NCBI GenBank assembly: GCA_019112875.1
Contig: DXIO01000082.1
Location: 62,001 to 126,000 of the forward strand
Direction of reading: 5' to 3'
DNA: 64,000 bases
Origin: Candidatus Aquabacterium excrementipullorum
GTDB taxonomy: Bacteria; Pseudomonadota; Gammaproteobacteria; Burkholderiales; Burkholderiaceae_C
Shown here in pieces: positions 8,304 through 18,771 of this stretch. The position numbers were made by a program, and so were the translations under genes. The notes beneath the pieces were generated by a model that saw only the letters and a program-made list of their open reading frames with translations, was not told the origin of the DNA and made no database searches. Within the stretch, counting starts at the first letter, position 1. Each line of letters starts with the position of its first letter.

Positions 8304-9718
8304 CCTCGCCCGACGACACCCCGACGCTGCTGATCAAAGACGCCGACTGCATCGCCACCATGGACGACCACGGCACCGAATGGCGCAACGCCAGCGTGCT
8401 GATCCGGGGTGGCGAGATCATCGCCGCAGGCCCCACCGACACCATCCCCGCCGAGCTGCTGGCCCGCGCCACACGCACCATCGACGCGCGCGGGCACGTC
8501 GTCATCCCCGGCCTGGTCAATACGCACCACCACATGTTCCAGAGCCTGACGCGCGCCATCCCGGCCGCGCAGAACGCGGAGCTGTTCAGCTGGCTGCGCA
8601 CGCTCTACCCGATCTGGTCGGGCCTGACACCGGACATGGTGCACACCTCCACCCAGCTGGCCATGGCCGAGCTGCTGCACAGCGGCTGCACCACCAGCAG
8701 CGATCACCTGTACATCTACCCCAATGGCGTGCGCCTGGACGACAGCATCGAGGCCGCCAAGGCCATCGGCATGCGCTTTCACGCCAGCCGCGGCTCGATG
8801 AGCGTGGGCGAAAGCGACGGCGGGCTGCCACCGGACCACCTGGTCGAGCGCGAGGCCGACATCCTGCGTGAATCTCAGCGCCTGATCGACACGCACCACG
8901 ACAGCGACCGCCTCGCGATGGTGCGCATCGCACTGGCACCGTGCTCGCCGTTTTCGGTGAGCCCCGATTTGATGCGTGAGTCCGCCGTGCTGGCGCGTGC
9001 GGCCAACCGGGGCGTGCGCCTGCACACCCACCTGGCCGAGAACGACCACGACGTGGCCTACAGCCTGGCGCGCTTCAAGCTCACGCCCACCGAGTACGCC
9101 GAATCACTGGGCTGGCTGGGCGACGACGTGTGGCATGCCCACTGCGTGAAGCTCGATGATCACGGCATCAGCCGTTTCGCCGCCACGCGCACGGGTGTGG
9201 CCCACTGCCCTTGCAGCAACATGCGCCTGGCTTCGGGCATCGCGCCCGTGCGCCGCATGGTGAACGCTGGCGTTCCGGTGGGTCTGGGTGTCGATGGATC
9301 CGCCAGCAACGATGCCGGCCACCTGATGGCAGAAGCCCGGCAAGCCATGCTGCTGGCCCGTGTGGGCCGCAGCCTGGAACCCTTCGGCTGTGACCACGGC
9401 CCCTCGGACATGAGCGCGCGCGATGCGCTGCGATTGGCCACGCGCGGCGGCGCCGAGGTGCTGGGCCGTGACGACATCGGGCAGATCAAGCCCGGCATGG
9501 CCGCTGACCTGGCCATCTTCGATCTGCGCACGCTGGCGATGGCGGGCGGTGCGGTGCACGACCCGGTCGCATCGCTGCTGTTCTGCCACAGCGTCAGCAC
9601 GGCGTGGACCATCGTCAACGGCCGCGTCGTGGCCGACCATGGTGAGCTCACCTTGATCGACCAAGGGCCGATGGTGGAGAAGCACAACAAGCTGGCGCGG
9701 CAGTTGGCTGGCATCTGA
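8300..9718 (+). CDS. 8-oxoguanine deaminase (amidohydrolase superfamily)
   Basis: Predicted to deaminate 8-oxoguanine to urate, giving a route into the urate pathway that bypasses xanthine dehydrogenase. The 472-residue protein has the metal-binding NTHHHMFQSLTRAIPAAQ block, LHTHLAEND, HAHCVKLD and GVDGSASND. The AAQNAELFSWLRTLYPIW segment is like the characterised Pseudomonas 8-oxoguanine deaminase Pa0142, recalled and not searched. Translational coupling to xdhC supports purine catabolism. Related triazine or isocytosine deaminases are the main alternative. Confidence 0.85.
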   Translation: MTSPDDTPTLLIKDADCIATMDDHGTEWRNASVLIRGGEIIAAGPTDTIPAELLARATRTIDARGHVVIPGLVNTHHHMFQSLTRAIPAAQNAELFSWLRTLYPIWSGLTPDMVHTSTQLAMAELLHSGCTTSSDHLYIYPNGVRLDDSIEAAKAIGMRFHASRGSMSVGESDGGLPPDHLVEREADILRESQRLIDTHHDSDRLAMVRIALAPCSPFSVSPDLMRESAVLARAANRGVRLHTHLAENDHDVAYSLARFKLTPTEYAESLGWLGDDVWHAHCVKLDDHGISRFAATRTGVAHCPCSNMRLASGIAPVRRMVNAGVPVGLGVDGSASNDAGHLMAEARQAMLLARVGRSLEPFGCDHGPSDMSARDALRLATRGGAEVLGRDDIGQIKPGMAADLAIFDLRTLAMAGGAVHDPVASLLFCHSVSTAWTIVNGRVVADHGELTLIDQGPMVEKHNKLARQLAGI

Positions 9719-9734
9719 GGCATCAGATGCGCTC

Positions 9735-9755
9735 AGCCTCATTGGGCCTGAGGCT
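9735..9755. terminator. Possible bidirectional hairpin between convergent genes
   Basis: AGCCTCA-TTGGGCC-TGAGGCT forms a 7 bp stem with a 7 nt loop between the 8-oxoguanine deaminase stop and the GFA-family gene, overlapping the latter's stop. There is no clear T-tract, so termination is only suggested by position. Confidence 0.35.
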
Positions 9756-10191
9756 CAAGACCCGCCTCGTGATGCGGCGTGCCGTCCTCATCATCACCCC
9801 ACCAAGGCGCACGCGAGGCCCAGTGCATGTGCAACCCCACGCGGCTGCCGAAGTCGCCTTCCAGCAAGCCCGCGCGCAAGCGCAGCACACCCGGCAATGA
9901 GGCACGCCGGCTGAACAGCGGTGAACCACAGCGCTGGCAGAAGCAGCGCTGCTTGTCGTCGGACGAGTCGTAGACCTGGATCAGATCCTCGCCGCTCAGC
10001 CAACGCAGCTGGCTTTCCTGGATCGGCACATTGGTCGCGAACGGCCCGCCCTGTGCACGCCGGCACTGGCTGCAATGGCAGACCTGGATCGGCGGCAGCG
10101 TACCGCTCAGGGTGAAACGGATGCCGCCGCACAGGCAACTTCCCTGATGGATCGGCGCCAACTCAGGCGAGGGTGTGGGCTCGGTGCTCAT
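9739..10191 (-). CDS. GFA/CENP-V-family zinc-binding protein
   Basis: A 150-residue single-domain protein of the glutathione-dependent formaldehyde-activating (GFA, Mss4-like) fold. Zinc ligands appear as CLCGGIRF (about residue 19), CHCSQC (about 38) and CQRCGSP (about 86). Many members have no proven activity, so formaldehyde-glutathione chemistry should not be assumed. It is convergent with the 8-oxoguanine deaminase gene and 27 bp downstream of puuD on the same strand. Cotranscription with puuD is unlikely because the order is GFA upstream of nothing recognisable here. Confidence 0.8.
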   Translation of the reverse strand: MSTEPTPSPELAPIHQGSCLCGGIRFTLSGTLPPIQVCHCSQCRRAQGGPFATNVPIQESQLRWLSGEDLIQVYDSSDDKQRCFCQRCGSPLFSRRASLPGVLRLRAGLLEGDFGSRVGLHMHWASRAPWWGDDEDGTPHHEAGLEPQAQ

Positions 10192-10218
10192 GCACCAAGC
10201 CTACCCCACATCAGACGA

Positions 10219-11562
10219 TCACTTCGGCGCGCCGGCCTGGTACCACTTGCCCAGCTCGGCCCGCTCCGCGTCGGTGATCTGCGTGGCGTTGTTCAGCGGC
10301 ATGGCCTTGAGCACCACGGCCTGCTGGTAGATCTGCTGCGCGTGCTGGCTGATCAACTCGGGCGTGTGCAGCATGACGCCCTTGTTGGCCAGGCCCGCGT
10401 TGTGGCACATCACGCAACGCTGAGACACGATGGCTTGCACCTGCTGGAACTGCGACAAAGGCGCCGCAGGTGCGGCAGCCGTCGTTGCGGCAGACGCGCC
10501 ATCGGCCGAAGCCGCCGACGACGCAGCATCTGCAGCCGAGGCGCCCGATGCCGCCTGCGCGGACACCATGGCGGGTGCAGCAGGCACCACGGCAGGCGCA
10601 GCCACTGGCGGCACCGGCTTGGGCGCCAGCCACACGGCCACACCCAACAGCACCACCACACCGGCCACGGCCCAGTGCCACGGCGCGGGCTTGCCAGCCA
10701 CTTCCGTCTTGTGCCGAGCCACGAAGAACTGGCGGATCAACGCCCCAGCCAGCATGATCAGCACCAGCACCACCCAGTTCTGCGGATGGCTGTAGGCCCA
10801 GCTGTAGTGGTTGCTCAGCATCGCGAACAGCACCGGCAGCGTGAAGTAGGTGTTGTGCACGCTGCGCTGCTTGCCGCGCTGGCCGTGCACAGGATCCACC
10901 GGCTGCCCGGCCTTCATCGACGCGATCACCTTGCGCTGGCCCGGGATGATCCAGAAGAACACGTTCGCGCTCATGCTCGTGGCCATCATCGCGCCCACCA
11001 GCAGGAAGGCCGCGCGCCCCGCGAACAGCTGGCAGGCCAGCCACGCCGCGAAGACCACGACGCCGAACAGCACCATGCCCACGACCTCGTCCCCCTTCGG
11101 GCCCTTGCCCAGGGTGCGGCAGACCAGGTCATAGATGATCCAGAACCCCGCCAGGAAGCCCAGCGCCGCGGCCACCGCCACACCGGCCGACCAGTCGTAC
11201 ACCGACTTGTCGATCAGGAAGGTGCCCGCGTTGAACAGGTAGATCACCGTGAACAATGCGAAGCCCGTGAGCCAGGTGGAATAGCTCTCCCAGTAGAACC
11301 AGTGCAGGTTGGCGGGCATGCTCCTGGGCGCGCCCAGGTACTTCTGCGGGTTGTAGAAGCCGCCACCGTGCACGGCCCACAGCTCACCGCCAACGCCTTT
11401 TTCCTTCAGTGCCGGATCGGCCGGCGGCACCAGGCTGTTGTCCAGCATCACGAAGTAGAACGACGAGCCGATCCACGCGACCGCCACGATCACGTGCGCC
11501 CATTTCAGCAGCAGGTTGGCCCAATCGAGCGCATAGCCAACCAGGGGGGACATCTCCATCAT
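10219..11562 (-). CDS. puuD: Urate hydroxylase PuuD (membrane urate oxidase with C-terminal cytochrome c)
   Basis: Oxidises urate to 5-hydroxyisourate at the inner membrane and passes electrons to a c-type cytochrome instead of making peroxide. The N-terminal part (about residues 1-320) has about eight hydrophobic segments and the conserved KWAHVIVAVAWIGSSFYF and NLHWFYWESY. A long Ala/Pro/Ser-rich linker (about 325-385) then leads to a haem c domain with CVMCH and a distal Met in the LKAMPLNN region. Start is ATG 11562, with in-frame ATGs at 11559 and 11553 as alternatives. It lies 15 bp downstream of the hydroxyisourate hydrolase gene, so the two are almost certainly one operon. Confidence 0.93.
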   Translation of the reverse strand: MMEMSPLVGYALDWANLLLKWAHVIVAVAWIGSSFYFVMLDNSLVPPADPALKEKGVGGELWAVHGGGFYNPQKYLGAPRSMPANLHWFYWESYSTWLTGFALFTVIYLFNAGTFLIDKSVYDWSAGVAVAAALGFLAGFWIIYDLVCRTLGKGPKGDEVVGMVLFGVVVFAAWLACQLFAGRAAFLLVGAMMATSMSANVFFWIIPGQRKVIASMKAGQPVDPVHGQRGKQRSVHNTYFTLPVLFAMLSNHYSWAYSHPQNWVVLVLIMLAGALIRQFFVARHKTEVAGKPAPWHWAVAGVVVLLGVAVWLAPKPVPPVAAPAVVPAAPAMVSAQAASGASAADAASSAASADGASAATTAAAPAAPLSQFQQVQAIVSQRCVMCHNAGLANKGVMLHTPELISQHAQQIYQQAVVLKAMPLNNATQITDAERAELGKWYQAGAPK

Positions 11563-11577
11563 CTCGAACGCTTCCGA

Positions 11578-12009
11578 TCAACTGCCACGGTAGGTGGAAT
11601 ACGACCACGGGCTCACCAGCAGGGGCACGTGGTAATGCGAGTGCGCATCGGCGATGCCGAAATCCAGCGGCACCTTGCCCAGGAAGGCCGGCGTGGGCAA
11701 CTGGGTGCCACGGGCGCGGAAATAACCCTCCACGTCGAAGACCAGACGGTAGCAACCGGGCTTGAAGTCATCGCCACTGAGCAGCGGGCCGTCGATGCGG
11801 CCGTCGTCGTTGGTGGTCACACTGCGCAAAGACAGCCAGCGGCCGTTGGCGCAACCGTCCGAAGTGGCCTCGCGCACGTACAGTTCGATGTGCATGCCCA
11901 CGGCGGGGCCGCCGAGCACGGTGTCGAGCACATGGGTCGTCAATCGACCAGAATGGGCCTCAGGCTTGCCGCCGGGCTGAGAATTTGCTTGAGACACGAA
12001 AGGATCCAA
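11578..12009 (-). CDS. uraH: 5-hydroxyisourate hydrolase (transthyretin-like)
   Basis: Hydrolyses 5-hydroxyisourate to OHCU, the step after PuuD. The family signatures GRLTTHVLDT near the N-terminus, HSHYHVPLLVSPWSYS and the C-terminal YRGS are all present. The 143-residue reading uses TTG at 12009 and leaves about 20 extra residues before the fold. GTG at 11997, preceded by GGATCC, is a possible alternative start. No ATG lies in a suitable place. The GntR-type palindrome at 12035-12048 sits 25-40 bp upstream, pointing to control by the divergent regulator. Confidence 0.92.
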   Translation of the reverse strand: MDPFVSQANSQPGGKPEAHSGRLTTHVLDTVLGGPAVGMHIELYVREATSDGCANGRWLSLRSVTTNDDGRIDGPLLSGDDFKPGCYRLVFDVEGYFRARGTQLPTPAFLGKVPLDFGIADAHSHYHVPLLVSPWSYSTYRGS

Positions 12010-12017
12010 TCACTGGG

Positions 12018-12045
12018 TTGCAAGCGGTTCACAAAACTGTATACA
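12018..12045 (+). promoter_or_regulatory. Possible sigma-70 promoter of the GntR regulator gene
   Basis: TTGCAA (12018-12023), a 16 bp spacer, then TATACA (12040-12045). The -10 hexamer coincides with the operator core, so a bound regulator would block it. The start codon lies only 11 bp beyond the -10, so the transcript would have a very short leader or none. Confidence 0.4.
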
Positions 12046-12048
12046 CTT
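12035..12048. promoter_or_regulatory. Candidate GntR operator AACTGTATACACTT
   Basis: A near-perfect palindrome around TGTATACA, with one mismatch to AACTGTATACAGTT, in the divergent region between uraH-puuD and the GntR regulator gene. The same sequence, fully symmetrical, occurs at 28910-28923 in front of an importer operon, and similarity continues into the flanking TTTACCC. Position 9 bp before the regulator start indicates autoregulation. Confidence 0.65.
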
Positions 12049-12056
12049 TACCCACG

Positions 12057-12851
12057 ATGAGTGCCGCACGCAAGAAATCTGCCACAAAGGCCACCGACGA
12101 GGTGGCTCAAATAACACGCGCTTCCGTGCGGGCCGTGTCATCCCCATCCATGCCAGCCAACGATATCGACGACGACGCGCCCTCGGGCTCCAGCACCGAA
12201 CACATCGTGGTCGCCGTCACGCGCGCCATCGTCGAGCACCGCCTGCTGCCCGGCGCCAAGCTGGTCGAGCAGAAGCTGGGTGACCGCTTCGGCGTGTCGC
12301 GCACGATCGTGCGTCAGGCTCTGTTCAGGCTGTCGCAGTTGAAGTTGGTGAGGCTTGAACCTGCGCGGGGGGCGTTTGTCGCGGAGCCTTCGATTGAAGA
12401 AGCGCGCGAGGTGTTCGCCGTGCGCCGCATGGTCGAAGGCCAGATGGTGCGCCAGCTGATCGCGCAGCTCAAGCCGGCTGACCTGCGCCTGCTCAAGGCC
12501 CATGTGAAAGAAGAGCGCCAGGCGGTGGAGCGCATCGACGTGGCCACGCGCACCAAGCTGCTGTTCGACTTCCACGTGCGCATGGCCGAGGTGCTGGGCA
12601 ACCAGGTGCTGGTCGAACTGATTCAAGAATTGGTCTCGCGCTGTTCGCTGATCACGCTGATGTACCAGTCGGCCGACGACGCCGAGGCCTCCAACGCCGA
12701 ACACACCGACATCCTCGCCGCCATCGAGGCCCGCGACGCCGACAAGGCCGCGGCCCTGATCGACGAGCACCTGCTGACGGTGGAACGCCAGCTCACCGAG
12801 CGCCGCCGCGTGCCCAGCCTGCGCCTGGAAGATGCCCTCGGCTCGCCCTGA
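12057..12851 (+). CDS. GntR-family (FCD domain) transcriptional regulator
   Basis: A 264-residue FadR-subfamily regulator. The winged helix at about residues 45-110 contains LVEQKLGDRFGVSRTIVRQALFRLSQLKLV, followed by an all-helical FCD ligand domain with FAVRRMVEGQMVRQLI and DFHVRMAEVLGNQVLVE. The track start is 24 codons too early and would cover the operator and promoter. ATG 12057 (MSAARKKS) fits. It is divergent from uraH-puuD and 14 bp upstream of puuE. It is likely the local repressor of ureide genes, responding to a pathway intermediate. The ligand is unknown. Confidence 0.88.
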   Translation: MSAARKKSATKATDEVAQITRASVRAVSSPSMPANDIDDDAPSGSSTEHIVVAVTRAIVEHRLLPGAKLVEQKLGDRFGVSRTIVRQALFRLSQLKLVRLEPARGAFVAEPSIEEAREVFAVRRMVEGQMVRQLIAQLKPADLRLLKAHVKEERQAVERIDVATRTKLLFDFHVRMAEVLGNQVLVELIQELVSRCSLITLMYQSADDAEASNAEHTDILAAIEARDADKAAALIDEHLLTVERQLTERRRVPSLRLEDALGSP

Positions 12852-12865
12852 TCCCTTTTGCTTTC

Positions 12866-13806
12866 ATGACCACCTACGACAGCACCCAGCCCTACCCGCG
12901 TGACCTCGTCGGTTACGGCAACAACCCACCGCACGCCCGCTGGCCCGGTGGCGCGCGCATCGCCGTGCAGTTCGTGCTGAACTACGAAGAAGGCGGCGAG
13001 AACAACGTCCTGCATGGCGACCCGGGCTCCGAGCAGTTCCTCTCCGAGATCATCGGCGCGGCCAGCTTCCCGGCCCGCCACATGAGCATGGACGGCATCT
13101 ACGAATACGGCTCGCGCGCCGGCGTGTGGCGGCTGCTGCGCGAGTTCGAGCAGCGCGGCCTGCCGCTCACCGTGTTTGGCGTGTCGATGGCGCTGGAGCG
13201 TCACCCAGAACTCACCAAAGCCTTCGTCGACCTGGGCCACGAGATCGCCTGCCACTCCTGGCGCTGGATCCACTACCAGAACATGGACGAGGCCACCGAG
13301 CGCGAGCACATCGAGCGCGGCACCGCCATCATCAAGCAGATGACCGGCGGGCTGTGGCCCCATGGCTGGTACACCGGCCGCGACAGCCCCAACACGCGCC
13401 GCCTGCTGGTGGACCACGGCGGCTACGACTACGACAGCGACTACTACGGCGACGACCTGCCCTTCTGGATGACGGTCGACAAATCCGATGGCGGCAAGGC
13501 GCAGCAACTGGTGATCCCCTACACGCTGGACGCCAACGACATGCGTTTCGCCTCGCCGCAAGGCTTCAACACCGGCGACCACTTCTTCGAGTACCTGCGC
13601 GACAGCTTCGACGTGCTCTACGGAGAAGGTGATCCGCAGGGACTTGACCGCCCCAAGATGATGAGCATCGGCATGCACTGCCGCCTGCTGGGCCGGCCCG
13701 GCCGTTTCAAGGGCCTGCAGCGCTTCCTGGACCACGTGCAGTCGCACCGTGACGTCTGGGTCTGCCGCCGCATCGACATCGCCCGCCACTGGAAGACCAC
13801 GCACCC

Positions 13807-13825
<19 letters not shown>
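12866..13825 (+). CDS. puuE: Allantoinase PuuE (polysaccharide deacetylase-like)
   Basis: Hydrolyses allantoin to allantoate with a metal-independent NodB-like fold unrelated to AllB. The 319-residue protein begins YPRDLVGYGNNPPHARWPGGARIAVQFVLNYEEGGENN, the typical PuuE N-terminus. It also has FPARHMSMDGIYEYGSRAGVWR, HEIACHSWRWI and SIGMHCRLLGRPGR. The last 19 bp overlap the next gene, giving close translational coupling with the following bifunctional enzyme. Confidence 0.94.
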
Positions 13826-15596
<1,771 letters not shown>

Positions 15597-15600
<4 letters not shown>

Positions 15601-16853
15601 CCGCTGCTTCGCCTTTGAACTATCAAGCCCTGGACGCCTGGATCGACGCCCACTTCGACGAAGAGGTGCGCTTCCTGCAGGCCCTGGTGCAGGTGCCCAC
15701 GGACACACCGCCCGGCAACAACGCGCCACACGCCGAGCGCACCGCGGAGTTGGTGCAGAGCTTCGGCTGGCAGGCCGAGAAGCACGCCGTACCCGAGGCC
15801 GAGGTGCGCGACTACGGCCTGACCACGCTGACCAACCTGATCGTGCGCCGCCGCTTCAGCGAGCAAGGCCGTACCGTGGCGCTCAATGCCCATGGCGACG
15901 TGGTGCCCCCCGGCGAAGGCTGGACGCACCCGCCCTATGGCGGCGAGATCGATGACGGCAAGCTCTACGGCCGTGCCGCCGCCGTCAGCAAGAGCGACTT
16001 CGCCACCTTCAGCTTCGCATTGCGCGCACTGGAGGCACTGGCCCAGCAGGCCGATGCGCCCAAGCTCACGGGCGGTGTCGAACTGCACTTCACGTACGAC
16101 GAGGAGTTCGGCGGTGAACTGGGTCCCGGCTGGCTGCTCAAACAAGGCCTGACCAAGCCCGACCTGCTGATCGCCGCCGGCTTCAGCTACGAGGTCGTCA
16201 CCGCGCACAACGGCTGCCTGCAGATGGAAGTGACCGTGCATGGCGTGATGGCGCACGCGGCCATCCCGCACACGGGCGTCGATGCACTGCAAGGCGCCGT
16301 CACCATCCTCAACGCGCTGTACGCGCAGAACACCGCCTACAAGGCCATCACGTCCAAGGTGCCGGGCATCACCCACCCCTACCTCAACGTGGGCCGCATC
16401 GAAGGCGGCACCAACACCAACGTCGTGCCGGGCAAGGTCGTGCTCAAGCTCGACCGCCGCATGATCCCTGAAGAAGATCCCGTGGCCGTGGAGGCCGACA
16501 TCCGCCGCGTGATCGCCGATGCTGCCGCGAGTTTCCCGGGCATCAAGGTGGACATCAAGCGCCTGCTGCTGGCCAACTCGCTGCAGCCCCTGCCGGGCAA
16601 CCAGCCACTGGTCGATGCGCTGCAGAAGCATGGCGAGGCCGTCTTCGGCCAGCCCATTCCCACCATGGGCACGCCGCTCTACACCGATGTGCGCTTGTAT
16701 TGCGCCCAGGGCATCCCGGCGGTGATCTACGGCGCCGGGCCGCGCACGGTGTTCGAGTCCAACGCCAAGCGCGCGGACGAGCATCTGGTGCTCGACGACC
16801 TGCGCAAGGCGACCAAGGTGGTCGCGCGCACGCTGCTGGATCTGCTGAGTTGA
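15597..16853 (+). CDS. M20-family hydrolase in the ureide operon, substrate unknown
   Basis: A 418-residue ArgE/DapE-type M20 protein. Metal and catalytic residues appear in NAHGDVV, TYDEEFGGELG, VMAHAAIPHTG and ADEHLVLDD. The usual bridging Asp of GRGxxDMKG is not in its expected place. The sequence reads GRAAAVSKSDFATF, with Val at the aligned position and an Asp four residues later. ATG 15597 overlaps the preceding stop, so it is part of the puuE-fusion operon. It may act on a ureide such as ureidoglycine or ureidoglycolate, or on another amide. That is a context guess. Confidence 0.8.
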
Positions 16854-16893
16854 GCGCTTGCGGCCTTCGGCAATTTGAGACAATCGGGCCACG

Positions 16894-17757
16894 ATGTCCC
16901 AGGCCCCTCTGTTCCACATTTCCTTCTACAAGTTCGTCCCCCTGTCCGATCCGGACGGCGTGGTGGCGCTGCTGCGCGAACTCGTCGCCCCGCTGACCGG
17001 CAGCGTGCTGGTCGCGCATGAGGGCATCAGCGGCGCGCTGGCCGCCACGACCGAGCAACTCGATGCCTTCGAACATGCCATGCACCACGATCCGCGCCTG
17101 CACGGCCTGTTCAGCGACATGCCCTTCAAGCGCAGTGCGTGCACCACACGACCCTTCTGGAAGGTGCGCGTGCACCGCAAGGACGAGATCGTGGCCCTGG
17201 GCGTGGATGGCGTTACCGGCGTCGTGCCCGAGCGCGCAGCCGGCAACCACTTGAGCCCGCAGGATTTTCGCGAGTTGATCAACCAGGACGACGTGGTGCT
17301 GCTGGACAACCGCAACCACTTCGAATACAGGCTAGGCCGCTTCAAGCGCGCCATCGATCCAGGTGTGGGCAACTTCCGCGACTTCCCGGCCTACCTGCGC
17401 GCGCAGGCCCCGCAGTGGAAAGCCGAAGGCAGGCGCGTGGCCATGTACTGCACCGGTGGCATCCGCTGCGAGAAGACCAGCGCCTGGATGCAGCGCGATC
17501 TGGGCCTGGACGTCTACCAGCTCGATGGCGGCATCGTGAACTTCCTGCACACGCTGCCCGATGCCGAGCGTGACTGGGACGGCGAGTGCTTCGTCTTCGA
17601 CAACCGCGTGGCGCTCGATGCGCACCTGCAGGAGACCGACACCACCGCGCACGAGGTGTATGACGACTCGCCCGACGAGGCCTGGCGCCTCGAACGCGCG
17701 CAGCGCCTGGATTCGGTGAACCCGAAGCCGCGCAAGCCCGGCAAACCGCAGCCGTGA
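16894..17757 (+). CDS. trhO: tRNA uridine(34) hydroxylase, rhodanese family
   Basis: Oxygen-dependent hydroxylation of U34 in tRNA, the first step to 5-methoxyuridine derivatives. The 287-residue protein has the N-terminal acylphosphatase-like region (SFYKFVPLSDPDGVV), then the rhodanese domain with VVLLDNRNHFEYRLGRFKRAID and the active-site loop CTGGIRCEK, as in YceA. It is separated from the purine operon by 40 bp and probably has its own promoter or a read-through message. Function is housekeeping. Confidence 0.92.
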   Translation: MSQAPLFHISFYKFVPLSDPDGVVALLRELVAPLTGSVLVAHEGISGALAATTEQLDAFEHAMHHDPRLHGLFSDMPFKRSACTTRPFWKVRVHRKDEIVALGVDGVTGVVPERAAGNHLSPQDFRELINQDDVVLLDNRNHFEYRLGRFKRAIDPGVGNFRDFPAYLRAQAPQWKAEGRRVAMYCTGGIRCEKTSAWMQRDLGLDVYQLDGGIVNFLHTLPDAERDWDGECFVFDNRVALDAHLQETDTTAHEVYDDSPDEAWRLERAQRLDSVNPKPRKPGKPQP

Positions 17758-17823
17758 CAGGGATCTTCGGGTGATGCTCGATGCGCGCAGCCACGTGATC
17801 ATCCGCCCCATGATCGCGCCACG

Positions 17824-18771
17824 ATGAGCCGCCCCCCGCGCCCGCCCCTGCCCACGCGTGATGGCGTCAGCCCGAGCAGCGTGGCCCTGCCCAGCGGCCC
17901 ATGGCCCACGGTGCTCGACTTCATGGCCGAGCGACTGCCCGCCGTCTCTCGCGTGGAATGGGCAACGCGCATGCAAGCCGGCGACGTGCTCGACGACGAC
18001 GGCCAGCCCGTGCCACCTGAGGCGGCCTATCGCCCGCAGACCCGCCTGCACTACTGGCGCGCCCTGCCCTTCGAGCACCCCATCCCTTTCCAGGAAGACA
18101 TCGTCTTCATGGACGAGCACCTGGTGATCGCCGACAAGCCGCACTTCCTGCCCATCACGCCCAAGGGCCGTTACGTGCAGGAGACATTGCTGGTGCGTCT
18201 CAAGCGCCGCCTGGGCATCGACACCCTGGTCCCCATCCACCGGCTGGACCGCGAGACCGCCGGCCTGATCGCCTTCACCGCGCGTCCGCACGAGCGCAAT
18301 GTCTACCAGGCACTGTTCCGCGAACGGGCCGTGCGCAAGGTGTACGAAGCCGTCGCGCCGTTGCGGGTGGATCTGGCGCTGCCCTTGACCCACCGCAGCC
18401 GCCTGCTCGAAAGCGCGCACTTCATGGCCATGGAAGAAGTGCCGGGCGAGCCCAATTCAGAGACGCTGATCGAACTGATCGAAGGCCGACCCGACCAAGG
18501 CCGGGGCCTGTACCGCCTGAGCCCGCACACAGGCAAGCGCCACCAGCTACGCGCGCACATGCACGCCTTGGGCATCCCCCTTGTCAATGACCGCATCTAC
18601 CCGGTGCTGCAGGCCGCAGATCCACTGGATACGCCGCCGGATTGGCGACAACCTCTGCAACTGCTGGCCCGTCACCTGGCCTTCGACGATCCGGTCACTG
18701 GCCAGCGCCGCAGCTTCACGAGCCGGCGCTCGCTGGACTGGCCACCCAGCCCGCCGCCAGATCCCGTGTGA
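17824..18771 (+). CDS. RluA-family pseudouridine synthase
   Basis: A 315-residue RNA pseudouridine synthase. The catalytic Asp lies in PIHRLDRETAGLIAFT, with flanking motifs EDIVFMDEHLVIADKPHFLP and HTGKRHQLRAHMHALGIPLVND. No S4 domain is evident. The first 80 residues are a family-specific N-terminal extension. Target position on rRNA or tRNA cannot be told. Its 3' end overlaps the convergent nitronate monooxygenase gene by 56 bp. Confidence 0.9.
   Translation: MSRPPRPPLPTRDGVSPSSVALPSGPWPTVLDFMAERLPAVSRVEWATRMQAGDVLDDDGQPVPPEAAYRPQTRLHYWRALPFEHPIPFQEDIVFMDEHLVIADKPHFLPITPKGRYVQETLLVRLKRRLGIDTLVPIHRLDRETAGLIAFTARPHERNVYQALFRERAVRKVYEAVAPLRVDLALPLTHRSRLLESAHFMAMEEVPGEPNSETLIELIEGRPDQGRGLYRLSPHTGKRHQLRAHMHALGIPLVNDRIYPVLQAADPLDTPPDWRQPLQLLARHLAFDDPVTGQRRSFTSRRSLDWPPSPPPDPV

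Noticed and set aside
10075-12060. 661-codon plus-strand ORF over puuD and uraH
   Set aside because: His/Arg/Gln-rich shadow. The minus strand encodes PuuD with haem motif and hydroxyisourate hydrolase with YRGS.
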